Shown here in pieces: positions 1 to 8,985 of a stretch of 45,687 nt of DNA. A program made the translations under genes and the position numbers. Origin of the DNA: an uncultured Clostridia bacterium (GTDB lineage Bacteria > Bacillota > Clostridia > Oscillospirales > Oscillospiraceae). The stretch's first letter is position 1, and each line of letters begins with the position of its first letter. Location of the stretch: positions 1 to 45,687 of the forward strand of contig CAMKFK010000008.1 of the NCBI GenBank assembly GCA_946411835.1, read 5' to 3'. The notes under the pieces are model-generated. The model did no database searches. It was not told the DNA's origin and saw only the letters and a program-made list of their open reading frames with translations.

Positions 1-320
1 TGAGTTGACATAGTATCACGTCGGCTTAAGAAAGTAAATGCTGTCGCCGTGTATTCCGGCACAGGATGCTTGTATTTTATCGGTAGATGTGTTAAAATAC
101 CATCTATTAGAATAGGCTGGGTATGTCATCATCCGGAAAGAAGGAATCGGAATTTGAACAGTATCGTTCCCGCAGGATGCGCGATGCCCTCGATCCAGAT
201 CATCCCGAAGGCCGGGGCTTGCGACTGCGCCGGCAAGGGTCAGGCGGCGACTCCGGATATGCGCTGCGAGGGCTTGCGCGATACGATCCGGAAAACATCC
301 CTGAAAGCGAGGAGGCAGGC
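1..320 (+). other. Upstream region of murF, with an in-frame open extension
   Basis: No recognisable gene ends here. The murF frame is open without a stop from an ATG at 123 to the preferred murF start at 321, so 66 extra codons could be translated. The encoded stretch is polar, Arg/Glu/Pro-rich and matches no family I know. About 58 percent of its third codon positions are G or C by my hand count, less biased than murF looks. ATG 123 has only a weak ribosome site, while ATG 321 has a good one. I treat 123-320 as leader, with a real chance that part of it is translated. Confidence 0.4.
70..98 (+). promoter_or_regulatory. Promoter of the murF operon, extended -10
   Basis: A -35-like TTGTAT at 70-75 is followed after 17 bp by TAAAAT at 93-98. 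The five bases before the hexamer (88-92, TGTGT) fit the TRTGN extended -10 of Gram-positive vegetative promoters. Transcription would start near 105. The same extended form appears before addB, tig, the deacetylase and the XRE gene in this window, which supports it. It drives either a 216-nt leader to the murF start at 321 or a very short leader to an ATG at 123. Confidence 0.6.
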
Positions 321-1688
321 ATGAAGCCCTTTACCGCACAAGACGCTGCCGCCGCCGTGAACGGCGAGCTGCTTGCGGGCGACCCGAACGCCGTCGTCAC
401 CGGCGTCAGCACCGATAACCGCACTGTTTGCGCGGGCGACCTGTTTATCCCGATCGTGGGCGAGAAGCACGATGGGCACGCTTTCCTCGCCGCCGCGTTG
501 GAGGCGGGCGCTGCGGGCTGCCTCTGCGCGCGAACGCCCGATACGCTGCTGGACGGCAAATTCTACATCAAGGTCAGGGAGAGAAACGAGCTGTACCGTG
601 AGACGACCGTCGCCTACGGCAGACTTGCGGCGTGGTATCGCGCGCGCTTCCGCATCCCCGTGGTGCAGGTCACGGGCAGCGTCGGCAAGACCAGCACCCG
701 CGACATGCTCGCCTCTGTGCTTGCGAGGAAATATCGGGAGACCCTCAAGACCGAGGGGAACTTCAACAACGAGATCGGCACGCCGAGGATGCTCCTGCGG
801 CTGGACGATACGCACCGCGCGGCGGTCATTGAGACCGGCATGGACGGTGCGGGGCAGATCGAATACCTCGGCGCCATGGTGAAGCCGGACGTGGCGGTCA
901 TTACGAACGTCGGCGATATGCACATCGAGCAGCTCGGCTCACGGGAGGGCGTCTTCCGCGCCAAGTGCGAGATTTTCAGGCACCTCGCGCCGGACGGCGT
1001 CGCGGTGCTGGGCGGCGACGACGCGCTGCTGAGCACGGTCACGCTGCCCCAGCGCATCCTGCGGGCGGGGGAGAGCGCGCACTGCGATTTCCGCGTGACC
1101 GACGTGACGACGCATGGCTACGACGGCGTCTCCTGCGTGGTGACGAGCAAGGCCGCGCGCTACGAGCTGGACATCCCCGTTCCGGGCAGGCATATGGTCG
1201 CCTCCGCCGCCATCGCCGTCGCGGTGGGCGAGACGCTGGGGCTGAGCGTCCGCGAGATCGAAGACGGCGTCAGGCACTACGAGCCGACGGGTGCGAGGAC
1301 CCATGTAATCCACCTCGCAGATGGACGTGTCTTGCTGGACGACTGCTACAACGCCGGCCCCCAGTCCATGGGTGCGGCGCTGCGGCTGCTGGCGCTGGGC
1401 GCGTGCGGCACCGTCGCCGTGCTCGGCAACATGGAGGAGCTGGGCGGCGTGAGCGAGGCGGCGCACCGCGAAATGGGCGCGCTGGCGAAGTCGCTGGGGA
1501 TCGGCAAGGTCATCGCCGTCGGCGAGAAGGCGAAGGGGATCGCCGAGGCGTCAGGCGGGATCTGGTTCGCCTCGGTTGACGAGGCGCTGCCCGTTATCCG
1601 CGCGGCGTTCGCCCCGCACACGGCGCTGCTGGTCAAGGCGTCGCACTCCATGCACTTTGAACAAATTACGAAAGAGCTTACAACATGA
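321..1688 (+). CDS. murF: UDP-N-acetylmuramoyl-tripeptide--D-alanyl-D-alanine ligase
   Basis: MurF is the cytoplasmic ATP-dependent ligase that adds the D-Ala-D-Ala dipeptide to the UDP-MurNAc-tripeptide, the last soluble step of peptidoglycan precursor synthesis. The 455-residue product has the family's usual length. It shows the N-terminal uridine-binding Mur domain, the P-loop GSVGKTST (Lys about 123), the EGNFNNEIGTP segment and the C-terminal DDCYNAGPQSM motif of the Mur ligase fold. I chose ATG 321 because GGAGG lies 5 nt upstream and the protein then begins at the normal family N-terminus. The frame stays open back to ATG 123. The stop overlaps the next start in ATGA, so translation is probably coupled to the ABC-F gene. 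Confidence 0.95.
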   Translation: MKPFTAQDAAAAVNGELLAGDPNAVVTGVSTDNRTVCAGDLFIPIVGEKHDGHAFLAAALEAGAAGCLCARTPDTLLDGKFYIKVRERNELYRETTVAYGRLAAWYRARFRIPVVQVTGSVGKTSTRDMLASVLARKYRETLKTEGNFNNEIGTPRMLLRLDDTHRAAVIETGMDGAGQIEYLGAMVKPDVAVITNVGDMHIEQLGSREGVFRAKCEIFRHLAPDGVAVLGGDDALLSTVTLPQRILRAGESAHCDFRVTDVTTHGYDGVSCVVTSKAARYELDIPVPGRHMVASAAIAVAVGETLGLSVREIEDGVRHYEPTGARTHVIHLADGRVLLDDCYNAGPQSMGAALRLLALGACGTVAVLGNMEELGGVSEAAHREMGALAKSLGIGKVIAVGEKAKGIAEASGGIWFASVDEALPVIRAAFAPHTALLVKASHSMHFEQITKELTT

Positions 1689-3580
1689 TTGATTTGAGCG
1701 TTTCGGGACTGGTCAAGTCCTTCGACCTCGAAAAGAACATATTGGACGGTCTGACCTTTCAGATCGAGCGCGGCGAGCGCGTGGGGCTGCTGGGAAAGAA
1801 CGGCGCGGGCAAGACCACGCTGTTCCGCATCCTGACCGGCGAGCTGCGAAGCGACGAGGGGGAGGTCGTCTTCGCGCCGAACCGCCGCGTGGGGCTGATC
1901 TCCCAGATTCCCGTCTATCCGGCGGGCTACACCGTCGAGGACGTGCTGCAAAGCGCGTTCGAGCGTGTCAGCGCCCTGGCGGAGGAGATGACGGCGCTGT
2001 CCGAGCGCATGGCGAACGGCGACGAGCGTGAGGAAACCCTGCGCCGCTACGGCGAGCTCTCCGCGAAATTTGAGGGCCTGGGCGGTTACGGCACCGAAAC
2101 CGCGGTCAACAAGGTGGCGAACGGCCTCTCCCTCGGCGCCGATATGCGCGCGCGGCTGTTTGACACGCTGTCGGGCGGGGAAAAGACCCGCGTCAACCTC
2201 GGGCGGCTGATTCTGGAGGATACGGACATTCTGCTGCTCGACGAGCCGACCAACCATCTCGACCTCCACGCCACCGAATGGCTGGAGGACTACCTCTCCC
2301 GCTTCCGGGGCACGGTGCTGGTGATTTCCCACGACCGCTATTTCCTCGACCGCACCGTGAACCGCTGCATCGAGGTGCTGAACGGCAAGGCGGAGTTCTA
2401 CAGCGGCAACTACAGCTTTTACGCCGTGGAGAAGGAGCGCCGCTATTTGGAGCGCCTGCGGCAGTACGAGAGGGAGCAGGCAAAGATCGAGCAGCTGGAG
2501 CAGTCGGCGGAGCAGCTGCGCATGTTTGCCTTCAAGGGCAACGACAAGACCTATCGCCGCGCCAAATCCATGGAAAAGCGCATTGAGCGAATGCGCACGG
2601 CGGACAAGCCCGTCAAAGAGCGCGCGCTGAACGTGCAGTTTGTCAGCCGGGATTTCCTCGGCGACGAGGTGTTCGAGCTCAAGGGCGTGGAGAAATCCTT
2701 CGGCGAGCGCACGCTGTTCCGCGACGTGAACCTATCCGTCACGGGCGGGGAGCGCATTGCCCTCATCGGCGACAACGGCATGGGCAAGACCACGCTCTTA
2801 AAGCTCCTGCTGAACCGCGAGTATCCGGACGCGGGCAAGATCAAGCTCGGCCCCTCGGTGCGCGCGGCGTATCTGCCGCAGATCGTTCGCTTTGACGTGC
2901 CGGAGCGCAACCTGATCGACACGATGCTCTGGTCGCGGCGCGGGGCGACGACACAGTGGGCGCGCGACCAGCTTGCAAAGTTCCACTTTCGCGGCGAGGA
3001 TGTGTTCAAACAGGTCAAGGTGCTCTCCGGCGGCGAGCTGAGCCGTCTGTACCTCTGCACGATCATGGACGAGGCGGTGAACCTGCTCATTCTGGACGAG
3101 CCGACCAACCACCTCGACATCGCCTCCCGCGAGTGGATCGAGGAGGCGGTGGAGGCTTACGACGGCACGCTGCTCTTTGTCAGCCATGACCGCTACTTCA
3201 TCAACCGCTTCGCAACACGCATCTGGGAGCTGGAAAATGGCGTTATCACGGACTTCCGCGTGGGCTTCGAGCGCTATCGCCGCATTAAGACGGAGCTGGA
3301 GCCTGCGGAAGAAAAGAAAGCTGTCAAGGATAAGACCTTAACAGAAAAGAAGACAAAGCTCAGCCGAAGCGCGCAGAGCGCGAAGCGGCAGCTGACCATC
3401 GTGGAGCGCGAGATCGCCGCGCAGGAGAGCGCCGTTGCCGCGCTGGACGCGCAGCTCGCCGACACGGCGGACGACTACGGGAAATACGCCGCGCTCTACG
3501 AGGAGAAGACAGCCGCCGAGCAAAAGCTGGACGAGCTGATGGCGCGCTGGGAGACGCTGGCGCAGGAGGTGGGAGAATGA
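1685..3580 (+). CDS. ABC-F family ATPase (Uup/YdiF-like)
   Basis: This is a 631-residue soluble protein with two ABC ATPase domains and no membrane segment, the ABC-F layout. Family members act on ribosomes, either helping stalled translation or protecting against antibiotics. Domain 1 has GKNGAGKTT, LSGGEKTR and LLLDEPTNHLD. Domain 2 has GDNGMGKTT, LSGGELSR and LILDEPTNHLD. The charged interdomain linker (about 260-305) is of the P-site-tRNA-interacting type, and the last 90 residues form a coiled coil as in Uup and YdiF. Resistance-type ABC-F proteins usually have longer linkers, so a housekeeping role is more likely. Neighbours are overlapped on both sides by ATGA. Confidence 0.9.
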   Translation: MIDLSVSGLVKSFDLEKNILDGLTFQIERGERVGLLGKNGAGKTTLFRILTGELRSDEGEVVFAPNRRVGLISQIPVYPAGYTVEDVLQSAFERVSALAEEMTALSERMANGDEREETLRRYGELSAKFEGLGGYGTETAVNKVANGLSLGADMRARLFDTLSGGEKTRVNLGRLILEDTDILLLDEPTNHLDLHATEWLEDYLSRFRGTVLVISHDRYFLDRTVNRCIEVLNGKAEFYSGNYSFYAVEKERRYLERLRQYEREQAKIEQLEQSAEQLRMFAFKGNDKTYRRAKSMEKRIERMRTADKPVKERALNVQFVSRDFLGDEVFELKGVEKSFGERTLFRDVNLSVTGGERIALIGDNGMGKTTLLKLLLNREYPDAGKIKLGPSVRAAYLPQIVRFDVPERNLIDTMLWSRRGATTQWARDQLAKFHFRGEDVFKQVKVLSGGELSRLYLCTIMDEAVNLLILDEPTNHLDIASREWIEEAVEAYDGTLLFVSHDRYFINRFATRIWELENGVITDFRVGFERYRRIKTELEPAEEKKAVKDKTLTEKKTKLSRSAQSAKRQLTIVEREIAAQESAVAALDAQLADTADDYGKYAALYEEKTAAEQKLDELMARWETLAQEVGE

Positions 3581-4317
3581 GCGCGCTTGCCGTTATCTGC
3601 GCCGCCTGCGGCTTCACGGTGCTTGCCGTGCCGGGGCTGCGGTTCTCCGCGCTTCTGCTGCTCTGCCTTGCGGCGTTCTGCGCGGCGCTGGCGGTGTTGG
3701 GGCGGCTGGGAAAGCGCAGGGCGCGCCGTGTGCTGTTGGCGCTGTTTGGCGCCGGCTTTGTGTGCTTTGCCGTTTTGGAGGCGCTGGTCGTCTCCGGCGC
3801 GGACGGCGATGGCGGCGGCGAGCGCGTGTCCTGCGTTGTGGTCCTTGGCGCGGGGGTCAACGGTACCGAGCCGTCGCTGATGCTGTGCACGCGGCTGGAC
3901 GCGGCGCTGGCGTATCTCGCCGGACAGGGGGACATCCCCGTTATCGTCTCCGGCTGTCAGGGGAACGGGGAGGATATCTCCGAGGCGGAGTGTATGTACC
4001 GCTACCTCACGGCGCGCGGCGTCGCCCCGGAGCGGGTGTGGAAGGAGGAGCGCGCCACAAGCACGCGCACGAACTTCACCTGCTCCCGCGCGCTGATGGC
4101 GGCGCGCGGCATCGAGCCGACCGCCCCCTTCGCCTACGTCACGAACGATTATCACGTCTATCGCGCGGGCGTGGTCGCAGGCGTTCCGCAGGCGCGCGGC
4201 GTCGCCGCAAAGCTGCCGCGCAGTCTTTATTTCGACGCGCTGGAGGTCAACTATTTCATCCGCGAGGCATTCGCGCTGGCGAATGAATTACTATTCAGAA
4301 TGGATTTGGACCTATGA
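3577..4317 (+). CDS. DUF218 / YdcF-SanA-like membrane protein
   Basis: The 246-residue product begins with three hydrophobic segments within residues 1-75, followed by a DUF218 domain. The domain opens with the strand VVVLGAGV and includes SGCQGNGEDISEAECM, ERATSTRTNF and VTNDYHVYRA, which fit the conserved acidic and Asn/Thr positions of the family. Related proteins such as SanA and ElyC are linked to envelope integrity and peptidoglycan or polyisoprenoid metabolism, but their biochemistry is not settled. Its place after murF suggests an envelope role; that is inference. Both ends overlap the neighbouring genes by 4 nt. Confidence 0.8.
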   Translation: MSALAVICAACGFTVLAVPGLRFSALLLLCLAAFCAALAVLGRLGKRRARRVLLALFGAGFVCFAVLEALVVSGADGDGGGERVSCVVVLGAGVNGTEPSLMLCTRLDAALAYLAGQGDIPVIVSGCQGNGEDISEAECMYRYLTARGVAPERVWKEERATSTRTNFTCSRALMAARGIEPTAPFAYVTNDYHVYRAGVVAGVPQARGVAAKLPRSLYFDALEVNYFIREAFALANELLFRMDLDL

Positions 4318-4844
4318 ACGACAACATCATCTGCCTTTGCTACTCCCGCACGGGGAAGACCCGGCGTGTCATGACAGAGATTGCCGCAGCGCTGGACTGC
4401 GAGCTGGTTCTGCTGCGCGACGGCGTGAACCGGCAGGGCGCGCTGGGCGCGCTGCGCAGCGGGCTGGACGCCATGCGCAAACACACGAGGCCCATCAGCC
4501 GTCCCGTCATGCGCCGCGCTCTGTCCGACTATGAGTTGGTCATCCTGGGCACCCCTGTCTGGGCGGGGCGCTGCTCGAGCGTGGCGCGCGCGCTGCTCAA
4601 GCGCCGGGGCTACGAGATGCAAAGCGTTGCCTACGTCATCACCCACCGCAGTGAGGAGCAGTACCGCGAGGTTTTTGACCAGATGGACAAGTACCTGCTC
4701 AGCCCGCACGTCGCAGAGGCGTCCCTTTGCCCCGGGGCGACGGGGTGCGCCTTCTGGCGCGACCAGTTCCTCAAAGCCGTCGCCGAGCGCACGGGCGTGA
4801 CCCTGCGCCCCGTCGCCGACGAGGACGCGAAAGCGGGGGACTGA
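4314..4844 (+). CDS. Flavodoxin-like fold protein
   Basis: The 176-residue product starts with a short strand and a phosphate-binding loop, CYSRTGKT (about 9-16), the FMN phosphate site of flavodoxins. The second flavin loop, LGTPVWAGRCSS, lies near residues 78-90. It is shorter and more divergent than NADPH-dependent oxidoreductases and resembles the small flavodoxin family proteins common in Clostridia. It probably binds FMN and carries electrons or reduces a small substrate; the partner is unknown. The start overlaps the DUF218 stop in ATGA, and prfA begins 3 nt after it ends, so it belongs to the same transcript. Confidence 0.75.
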   Translation: MNDNIICLCYSRTGKTRRVMTEIAAALDCELVLLRDGVNRQGALGALRSGLDAMRKHTRPISRPVMRRALSDYELVILGTPVWAGRCSSVARALLKRRGYEMQSVAYVITHRSEEQYREVFDQMDKYLLSPHVAEASLCPGATGCAFWRDQFLKAVAERTGVTLRPVADEDAKAGD

Positions 4845-4847
4845 GCC

Positions 4848-5915
4848 ATGTGGGAGAAATTGCAGGAGCTGGAGCGCCGCTACGACGAAATCGGCGAGCT
4901 GCTTGAGATTCCGGAGGTCTACGCCGACCCGGATCGCCTCCGCAGACTGACGCAGGAGCAGAAGGAGCTGGACGCCGTCGTCGCGGCGTACCGCGCCTAC
5001 CGCCGCGCGGAGGATACCGCCGCAGAGTGCGAGGCGCTGCTTGGCGACCCGGAGCTGGGCGGGATCGCGCGCGACGAGCTGCGTGAGGCAAAGGCGGAGC
5101 GCGGGCGGCTGTATGAGCGGCTGCGCGTGCTGCTGTTGCCCCGCGACCCAAACGACGGCAAGAACGTCATCATGGAGCTGCGCGGCGGCGTCGGCGGCGA
5201 GGAAAGCGCGCTGTTTGCCTACGACCTCTACCGTATGTACGCCATGTACGCCGAAAAACACGGCTGGCGCGTCGAGCTGATGAACTACAGCGGAACCGAG
5301 CTTGGCGGCGTAAAAGAAGCTGACTTTACAATTATCGGAGACGGAGCATATTCACGGCTCAAATTCGAGTCCGGCGTGCACCGTGTCCAGCGCGTGCCGG
5401 AGACCGAGTCCGGCGGGCGCGTGCACACCTCCACGGCGACCGTGGCGGTGCTGCCGGAGATGGAGACGGTGGATGTGGATTTGCGCGAGGAGGATATTGA
5501 GATGCAGGTCTATCGCGCCAGCGGCGCGGGCGGGCAGCACATCAACAAAACCTCGAGCGCCGTGCGCCTGATCCATAAGCCGACGGGCATCGTGGTCAGC
5601 TGTCAGGAGGAGCGCTCGCAGGTGCAGAACCGCGCGAAGTGCATGCAGATGCTGGCCAGCACGCTCTATGAGCTCGAACGCGAGCGCGTGGAGGGCGCGT
5701 TCACGAGCGAGCGCCGCGCGCAGGTGGGCACCGGAATGCGCAACGAACGCATTCGCACCTACAACTTTCCGCAGAACCGCGTCACCGACCACCGCCTAGC
5801 CGGCGACGCGAAGAACTTTCCTATCGACGCCGTCATCAACGGCGAGCTGGACCCGATTATTGACGCGCTGACCATGCAGGAGCAGGCGGCGCTGCTGGCG
5901 GCGGAGGAAGTATGA
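4848..5915 (+). CDS. prfA: Peptide chain release factor 1
   Basis: RF1 recognises UAA and UAG stop codons in the ribosomal A site and triggers peptide release. The 355-residue length is typical. The catalytic GGQ is at residues 228-230 within SGAGGQHINKTSSAVR, and its Gln is the usual PrmC methylation site. The stop-codon recognition tripeptide is PET (184-186) in RVQRVPETES, matching the PxT of RF1 and not the SPF of RF2. Many Firmicutes place prmC next to prfA; here the neighbour is instead the Sua5-CoaE fusion, which it overlaps by ATGA. A GGGG-containing site precedes the ATG. Confidence 0.96.
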   Translation: MWEKLQELERRYDEIGELLEIPEVYADPDRLRRLTQEQKELDAVVAAYRAYRRAEDTAAECEALLGDPELGGIARDELREAKAERGRLYERLRVLLLPRDPNDGKNVIMELRGGVGGEESALFAYDLYRMYAMYAEKHGWRVELMNYSGTELGGVKEADFTIIGDGAYSRLKFESGVHRVQRVPETESGGRVHTSTATVAVLPEMETVDVDLREEDIEMQVYRASGAGGQHINKTSSAVRLIHKPTGIVVSCQEERSQVQNRAKCMQMLASTLYELERERVEGAFTSERRAQVGTGMRNERIRTYNFPQNRVTDHRLAGDAKNFPIDAVINGELDPIIDALTMQEQAALLAAEEV

Positions 5916-7528
5916 AAACGCGGTATTTCACAATAGGGTCCGACCGCGACGAAGCGCAGATCGAGGAAGCGGCGGCGATCCTCCGGCGCGGCGGGCTGCT
6001 GGCGATCCCGACCGAGACGGTCTACGGGCTGGGCGCGAACGGGCTGGACGAGGACGCCGTCCGCCGCATCTTTGAGGCGAAGGGGCGCCCTCAGGACAAC
6101 CCGCTGATCCTGCACATCCCGTCCGCCGACTGGCTTGCGCGCTACTGCGAGGACGTGCCTGAGACGGCGTACCGCCTTGCGGCGGCGTTCTGGCCGGGAC
6201 CGCTGACGATGATTTTGCGCAGGAAGCCCTGCGTTCCGCTGCGTACGACGGGCGGGCTGGACACCGTGGGAATGCGCTGTCCCGACCACGCCGTGACCCG
6301 CGCCATCATTGCGCGCGCGGGCGTCCCCGTCGCCGCGCCCAGCGCCAATGTCTCGGGACGGCCCAGCTGCACCACCGCCGCGCACGTCCGCGCCGACATG
6401 GACGGGAAGATCGACGGCGTGGTGGACGGCGGGGGCTGCGCCGTGGGCGTAGAGTCCACGATCATCGACCTCTCCTGTACGCCGCCGCGCCTGCTGCGTC
6501 CCGGCGGACTGCCGCTGGAAAGGCTGGAGGCGGTCCTCGGCGAGGTGGCGCTGGACAAAGCGGTGACGCAGAGCCTCTCCGATGGGGAAAAGCCCCGCGC
6601 CCCCGGCATGAAGTACCGCCACTACGCCCCCAGGGCGCCCGTGACGGTCGTGACCGGGACGAGCGCCGAAAGCGCGCGCTGGCTTCGCGCGCACGTCCCG
6701 GACGGCGCGGGACTGATCCTGTTCGACGAGTGCGCCCCGCTGTTTCCAGACTGTGTCGTGCGCCGCATCGGTTCGTACCGCGACAAGGCGGCGCAGGCGC
6801 GCTGCGTGTTCGACGCGCTGCGCTCCTTTGACGACACCGACGTCGCGGAGATCTACGCCCAGTGCCCCGACGATGCGGGGCTGGGGCTCGCCGTCGGCAA
6901 CCGGCTCAAAAAGGCGGCGGGCTTCCGCACGGCGGACGCCTGTGACGGCTGCCGCGTCGTCGGCTTCACGGGCTGCACCGGGGCGGGGAAGACGACTCTG
7001 CTGCGCGCCTTTGCCGCGCGCGGCGCGCTGATTTTCGACTGCGACGCCTATTATTACGAGCTGCTGCGCACGGACGAGGCGCTGCGGCGGGACATTGACG
7101 CGGCGTTTCCCGGCGTCCTGCGCGGCGGGACGCTTGACCGCGCGCTGCTGGGCAGGCTGGTCTTCGGCGACCGGGAGCGCCTCGCAGCGCTGGACGCCGT
7201 CGTGCGCCGCCACCTGCCGCGCGCCGTCGTTCGCGCCATCGCGGACAGCGGCGCGGCGCTCGTCGGCGTGGACGCGATCAAGCTGTTCGAGAGCGGTCTT
7301 TCCGCGATTTGCGATACGACCGTCGCCGTCACCGCGCCGGAGGGTGTGCGCGTCCGCCGCATCATGGCGCGCGACGGGATCACGGCGCAAGCCGCCCTCG
7401 CGCGGGTACGCGCGCAAAAGCCGCAGGAGGCGTTCGTCGCGGCGTGCGACCTGCACTTTGACAACAACTTCGCAAGCCGCGACGAGGCGGACGCCGCCGC
7501 GCGCGATTTTATCGGGAGCATCATCTAA
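5912..7528 (+). CDS. ywlC-coaE: Threonylcarbamoyl-AMP synthase fused to a dephospho-CoA kinase domain
   Basis: One uninterrupted 538-residue frame holds two enzymes. Residues 1-345 are a full Sua5/YwlC protein: the YrdC domain has PTETVYGLG, KGRPQDNPL and APSANVSG, followed by a Sua5 C-terminal domain. It makes threonylcarbamoyl-AMP from Thr, bicarbonate and ATP for tRNA t6A37. Residues about 347-538 look like CoaE, the last enzyme of coenzyme A synthesis: P-loop GFTGCTGAGKTT (351-362), FDCDAYYYELL, DRALLGRLVFGD, KLFESGL, RDGITAQAA and a closing DNNF. The usual HP after the LVF region is not seen, so kinase activity is likely but not certain. It overlaps the prfA stop by ATGA. Confidence 0.85.
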   Translation: MKTRYFTIGSDRDEAQIEEAAAILRRGGLLAIPTETVYGLGANGLDEDAVRRIFEAKGRPQDNPLILHIPSADWLARYCEDVPETAYRLAAAFWPGPLTMILRRKPCVPLRTTGGLDTVGMRCPDHAVTRAIIARAGVPVAAPSANVSGRPSCTTAAHVRADMDGKIDGVVDGGGCAVGVESTIIDLSCTPPRLLRPGGLPLERLEAVLGEVALDKAVTQSLSDGEKPRAPGMKYRHYAPRAPVTVVTGTSAESARWLRAHVPDGAGLILFDECAPLFPDCVVRRIGSYRDKAAQARCVFDALRSFDDTDVAEIYAQCPDDAGLGLAVGNRLKKAAGFRTADACDGCRVVGFTGCTGAGKTTLLRAFAARGALIFDCDAYYYELLRTDEALRRDIDAAFPGVLRGGTLDRALLGRLVFGDRERLAALDAVVRRHLPRAVVRAIADSGAALVGVDAIKLFESGLSAICDTTVAVTAPEGVRVRRIMARDGITAQAALARVRAQKPQEAFVAACDLHFDNNFASRDEADAAARDFIGSII

Positions 7529-7541
7529 GGAGGTTCAAACC

Positions 7542-8936
7542 ATGACAAAGAAAAACGAGCTGGCGGAGAAGCTGCTGTACCAGCCGAAAAACGGCTACGA
7601 CCGCCTCTCTGACGACGATCGGCGGGAGATGGAACGTTACTGCGCCGACTACATGTCCTTTCTCGACCGGGGCAAGACCGAGCGCCTGTGCGTGGACTGC
7701 TGCGTCGAGCTGGCGGAGGCGCGCGGCTTCCGGGAATACGTGCCGGGCATGGCGCTGCACGCGGGGGATCGGGTCTACTGCAACAATCGCGGCAAGAGCA
7801 TTCTGCTCGCCGTCATCGGCACGGAGAGCCTGAGCGCCGGGGCGAACATCGGCGCGGCGCATACTGACTCCCCGCGCCTCGACCTCAAGCCCCGCGCGCT
7901 GTACGAGGACGCAGAGCTGGCGTTCTTCAAGACTCACCACTACGGCGGCATCCGCAAGTATCAGTGGGTGACGGTCCCGCTGGCGCTCCACGGCGTCGTC
8001 GTGCGCGGCGACGGTTCCGTCGTTGCGGTGCACATCGGCGAGGAGCCGGGCGAGCCGCAGTTCATCATCAACGACCTGCTGCCGCACCTTGGGCGCGAGC
8101 AGAGCAAAAAGCCGCTCGGCGAGGCGATTCCCAGCGAGAGCCTGAACGTGTTGGTCGGCTCCGTACCCTTCGTGGACGAGGAGGTCAAAAACCGCTTCAA
8201 GCTGGGCGTCTTGCAGCTGCTCCATGAGAAGTACGGCGTCACCGAGGAGGACTTTATCTCCGCCGAGCTGGAGGTCGTGCCTGCGGGACGTTCCGCCGAG
8301 GTGGGCTTCGACCGCAGCTTCATCTCCGGCTACGGGCAGGACGATCGCGTCTGCGCCTACGCGGAGCTGGCGGGCATCTTTGACGCGAAGCAGCCCAAAA
8401 AGACCGCCGTGTGCATCTTTGCGGACAAGGAGGAGATCGGCTCCGAGGGTGTGAGCGGCATGAAGTCCGCCGCCTTTGAGCGGTTTATGGGCGACCTCTG
8501 CGCGTCGCAGGGCGTCAGCCTTGCCGAGTGCTTTGCGCATTCTTTCTGCCTCAGCGCCGACGTGACCGCCGCCTACGACCCCAACTTCGCCGACGTGTAT
8601 GACAAGAAAAACGCCGCGTTCGTCAACTACGGCGTGGGCCTGTGCAAGTACACCGGCGCGGGCGGCAAGTCCGGCGCGAGCGACGCCTCCGCCGAGCTCG
8701 TCGGCAAGGTGCGCGCTCTGTGCAACGACAACGGCGTGTTCTGGCAGATGGCGGAGCTGGGCAAGACCGACGCGGGCGGCGGCGGCACCGTCGCCAAGTT
8801 CATGGCGGAGCGCAACATCGACACACTTGACGCGGGCGTCCCCGTGCTGAGCATGCACGCGCCGCGCGAGACCGTGGCGAAGCTCGACTGCTACATGACC
8901 TACAAGCTGATGCGCACCATCTTCGAGCAGGCATAA
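7542..8936 (+). CDS. M18 family metalloaminopeptidase
   Basis: The 464-residue product is an M18 aminopeptidase, a cytoplasmic di-zinc enzyme that removes N-terminal residues from peptides. Metal and catalytic segments are visible in order: AHTDSPRLDLKP, SGYGQDDRVCAY, DKEEIGSEG with the catalytic Glu pair, SADVTAAYDPNF and the final SMHAPRE. The length agrees with bacterial members. The frame is open far upstream inside the previous gene, but ATG 7542 has a perfect AAGGAGGT 8 nt before it and gives the family N-terminus, so I use it. It follows the fusion gene by 13 nt and is probably the last gene of that operon. Confidence 0.92.
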   Translation: MTKKNELAEKLLYQPKNGYDRLSDDDRREMERYCADYMSFLDRGKTERLCVDCCVELAEARGFREYVPGMALHAGDRVYCNNRGKSILLAVIGTESLSAGANIGAAHTDSPRLDLKPRALYEDAELAFFKTHHYGGIRKYQWVTVPLALHGVVVRGDGSVVAVHIGEEPGEPQFIINDLLPHLGREQSKKPLGEAIPSESLNVLVGSVPFVDEEVKNRFKLGVLQLLHEKYGVTEEDFISAELEVVPAGRSAEVGFDRSFISGYGQDDRVCAYAELAGIFDAKQPKKTAVCIFADKEEIGSEGVSGMKSAAFERFMGDLCASQGVSLAECFAHSFCLSADVTAAYDPNFADVYDKKNAAFVNYGVGLCKYTGAGGKSGASDASAELVGKVRALCNDNGVFWQMAELGKTDAGGGGTVAKFMAERNIDTLDAGVPVLSMHAPRETVAKLDCYMTYKLMRTIFEQA

Positions 8937-8948
8937 CATTTTTGAAGG

Positions 8949-8985
8949 GGAGCCGCTGAACAGACCTGATTTGTTCGGCGGCTCC
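8949..8985 (+). terminator. Hairpin after the aminopeptidase gene
   Basis: Arms at 8949-8962 (GGAGCCGCTGAACA) and 8972-8985 pair over 14 bp with one G-U, around a 9-nt loop. No T-run follows on either strand. It may end the murF-to-aminopeptidase transcript or act as a 3' stabiliser. Its position 13 nt after the stop codon favours a 3'-end role. Confidence 0.55.

Noticed and set aside
5-33. Perfect TTGACA at 5-10 as a -35 box
   Set aside because: No acceptable -10 lies 16-18 bp downstream. The extended -10 at 88-98 is a better promoter for murF.
5759-7456. Long minus-strand frame opposite the Sua5-CoaE gene, and similar frames opposite ABC-F, lon, polC, comEC and glnS
   Set aside because: All are shadows of well-supported genes, with no ribosome sites and no family motifs.
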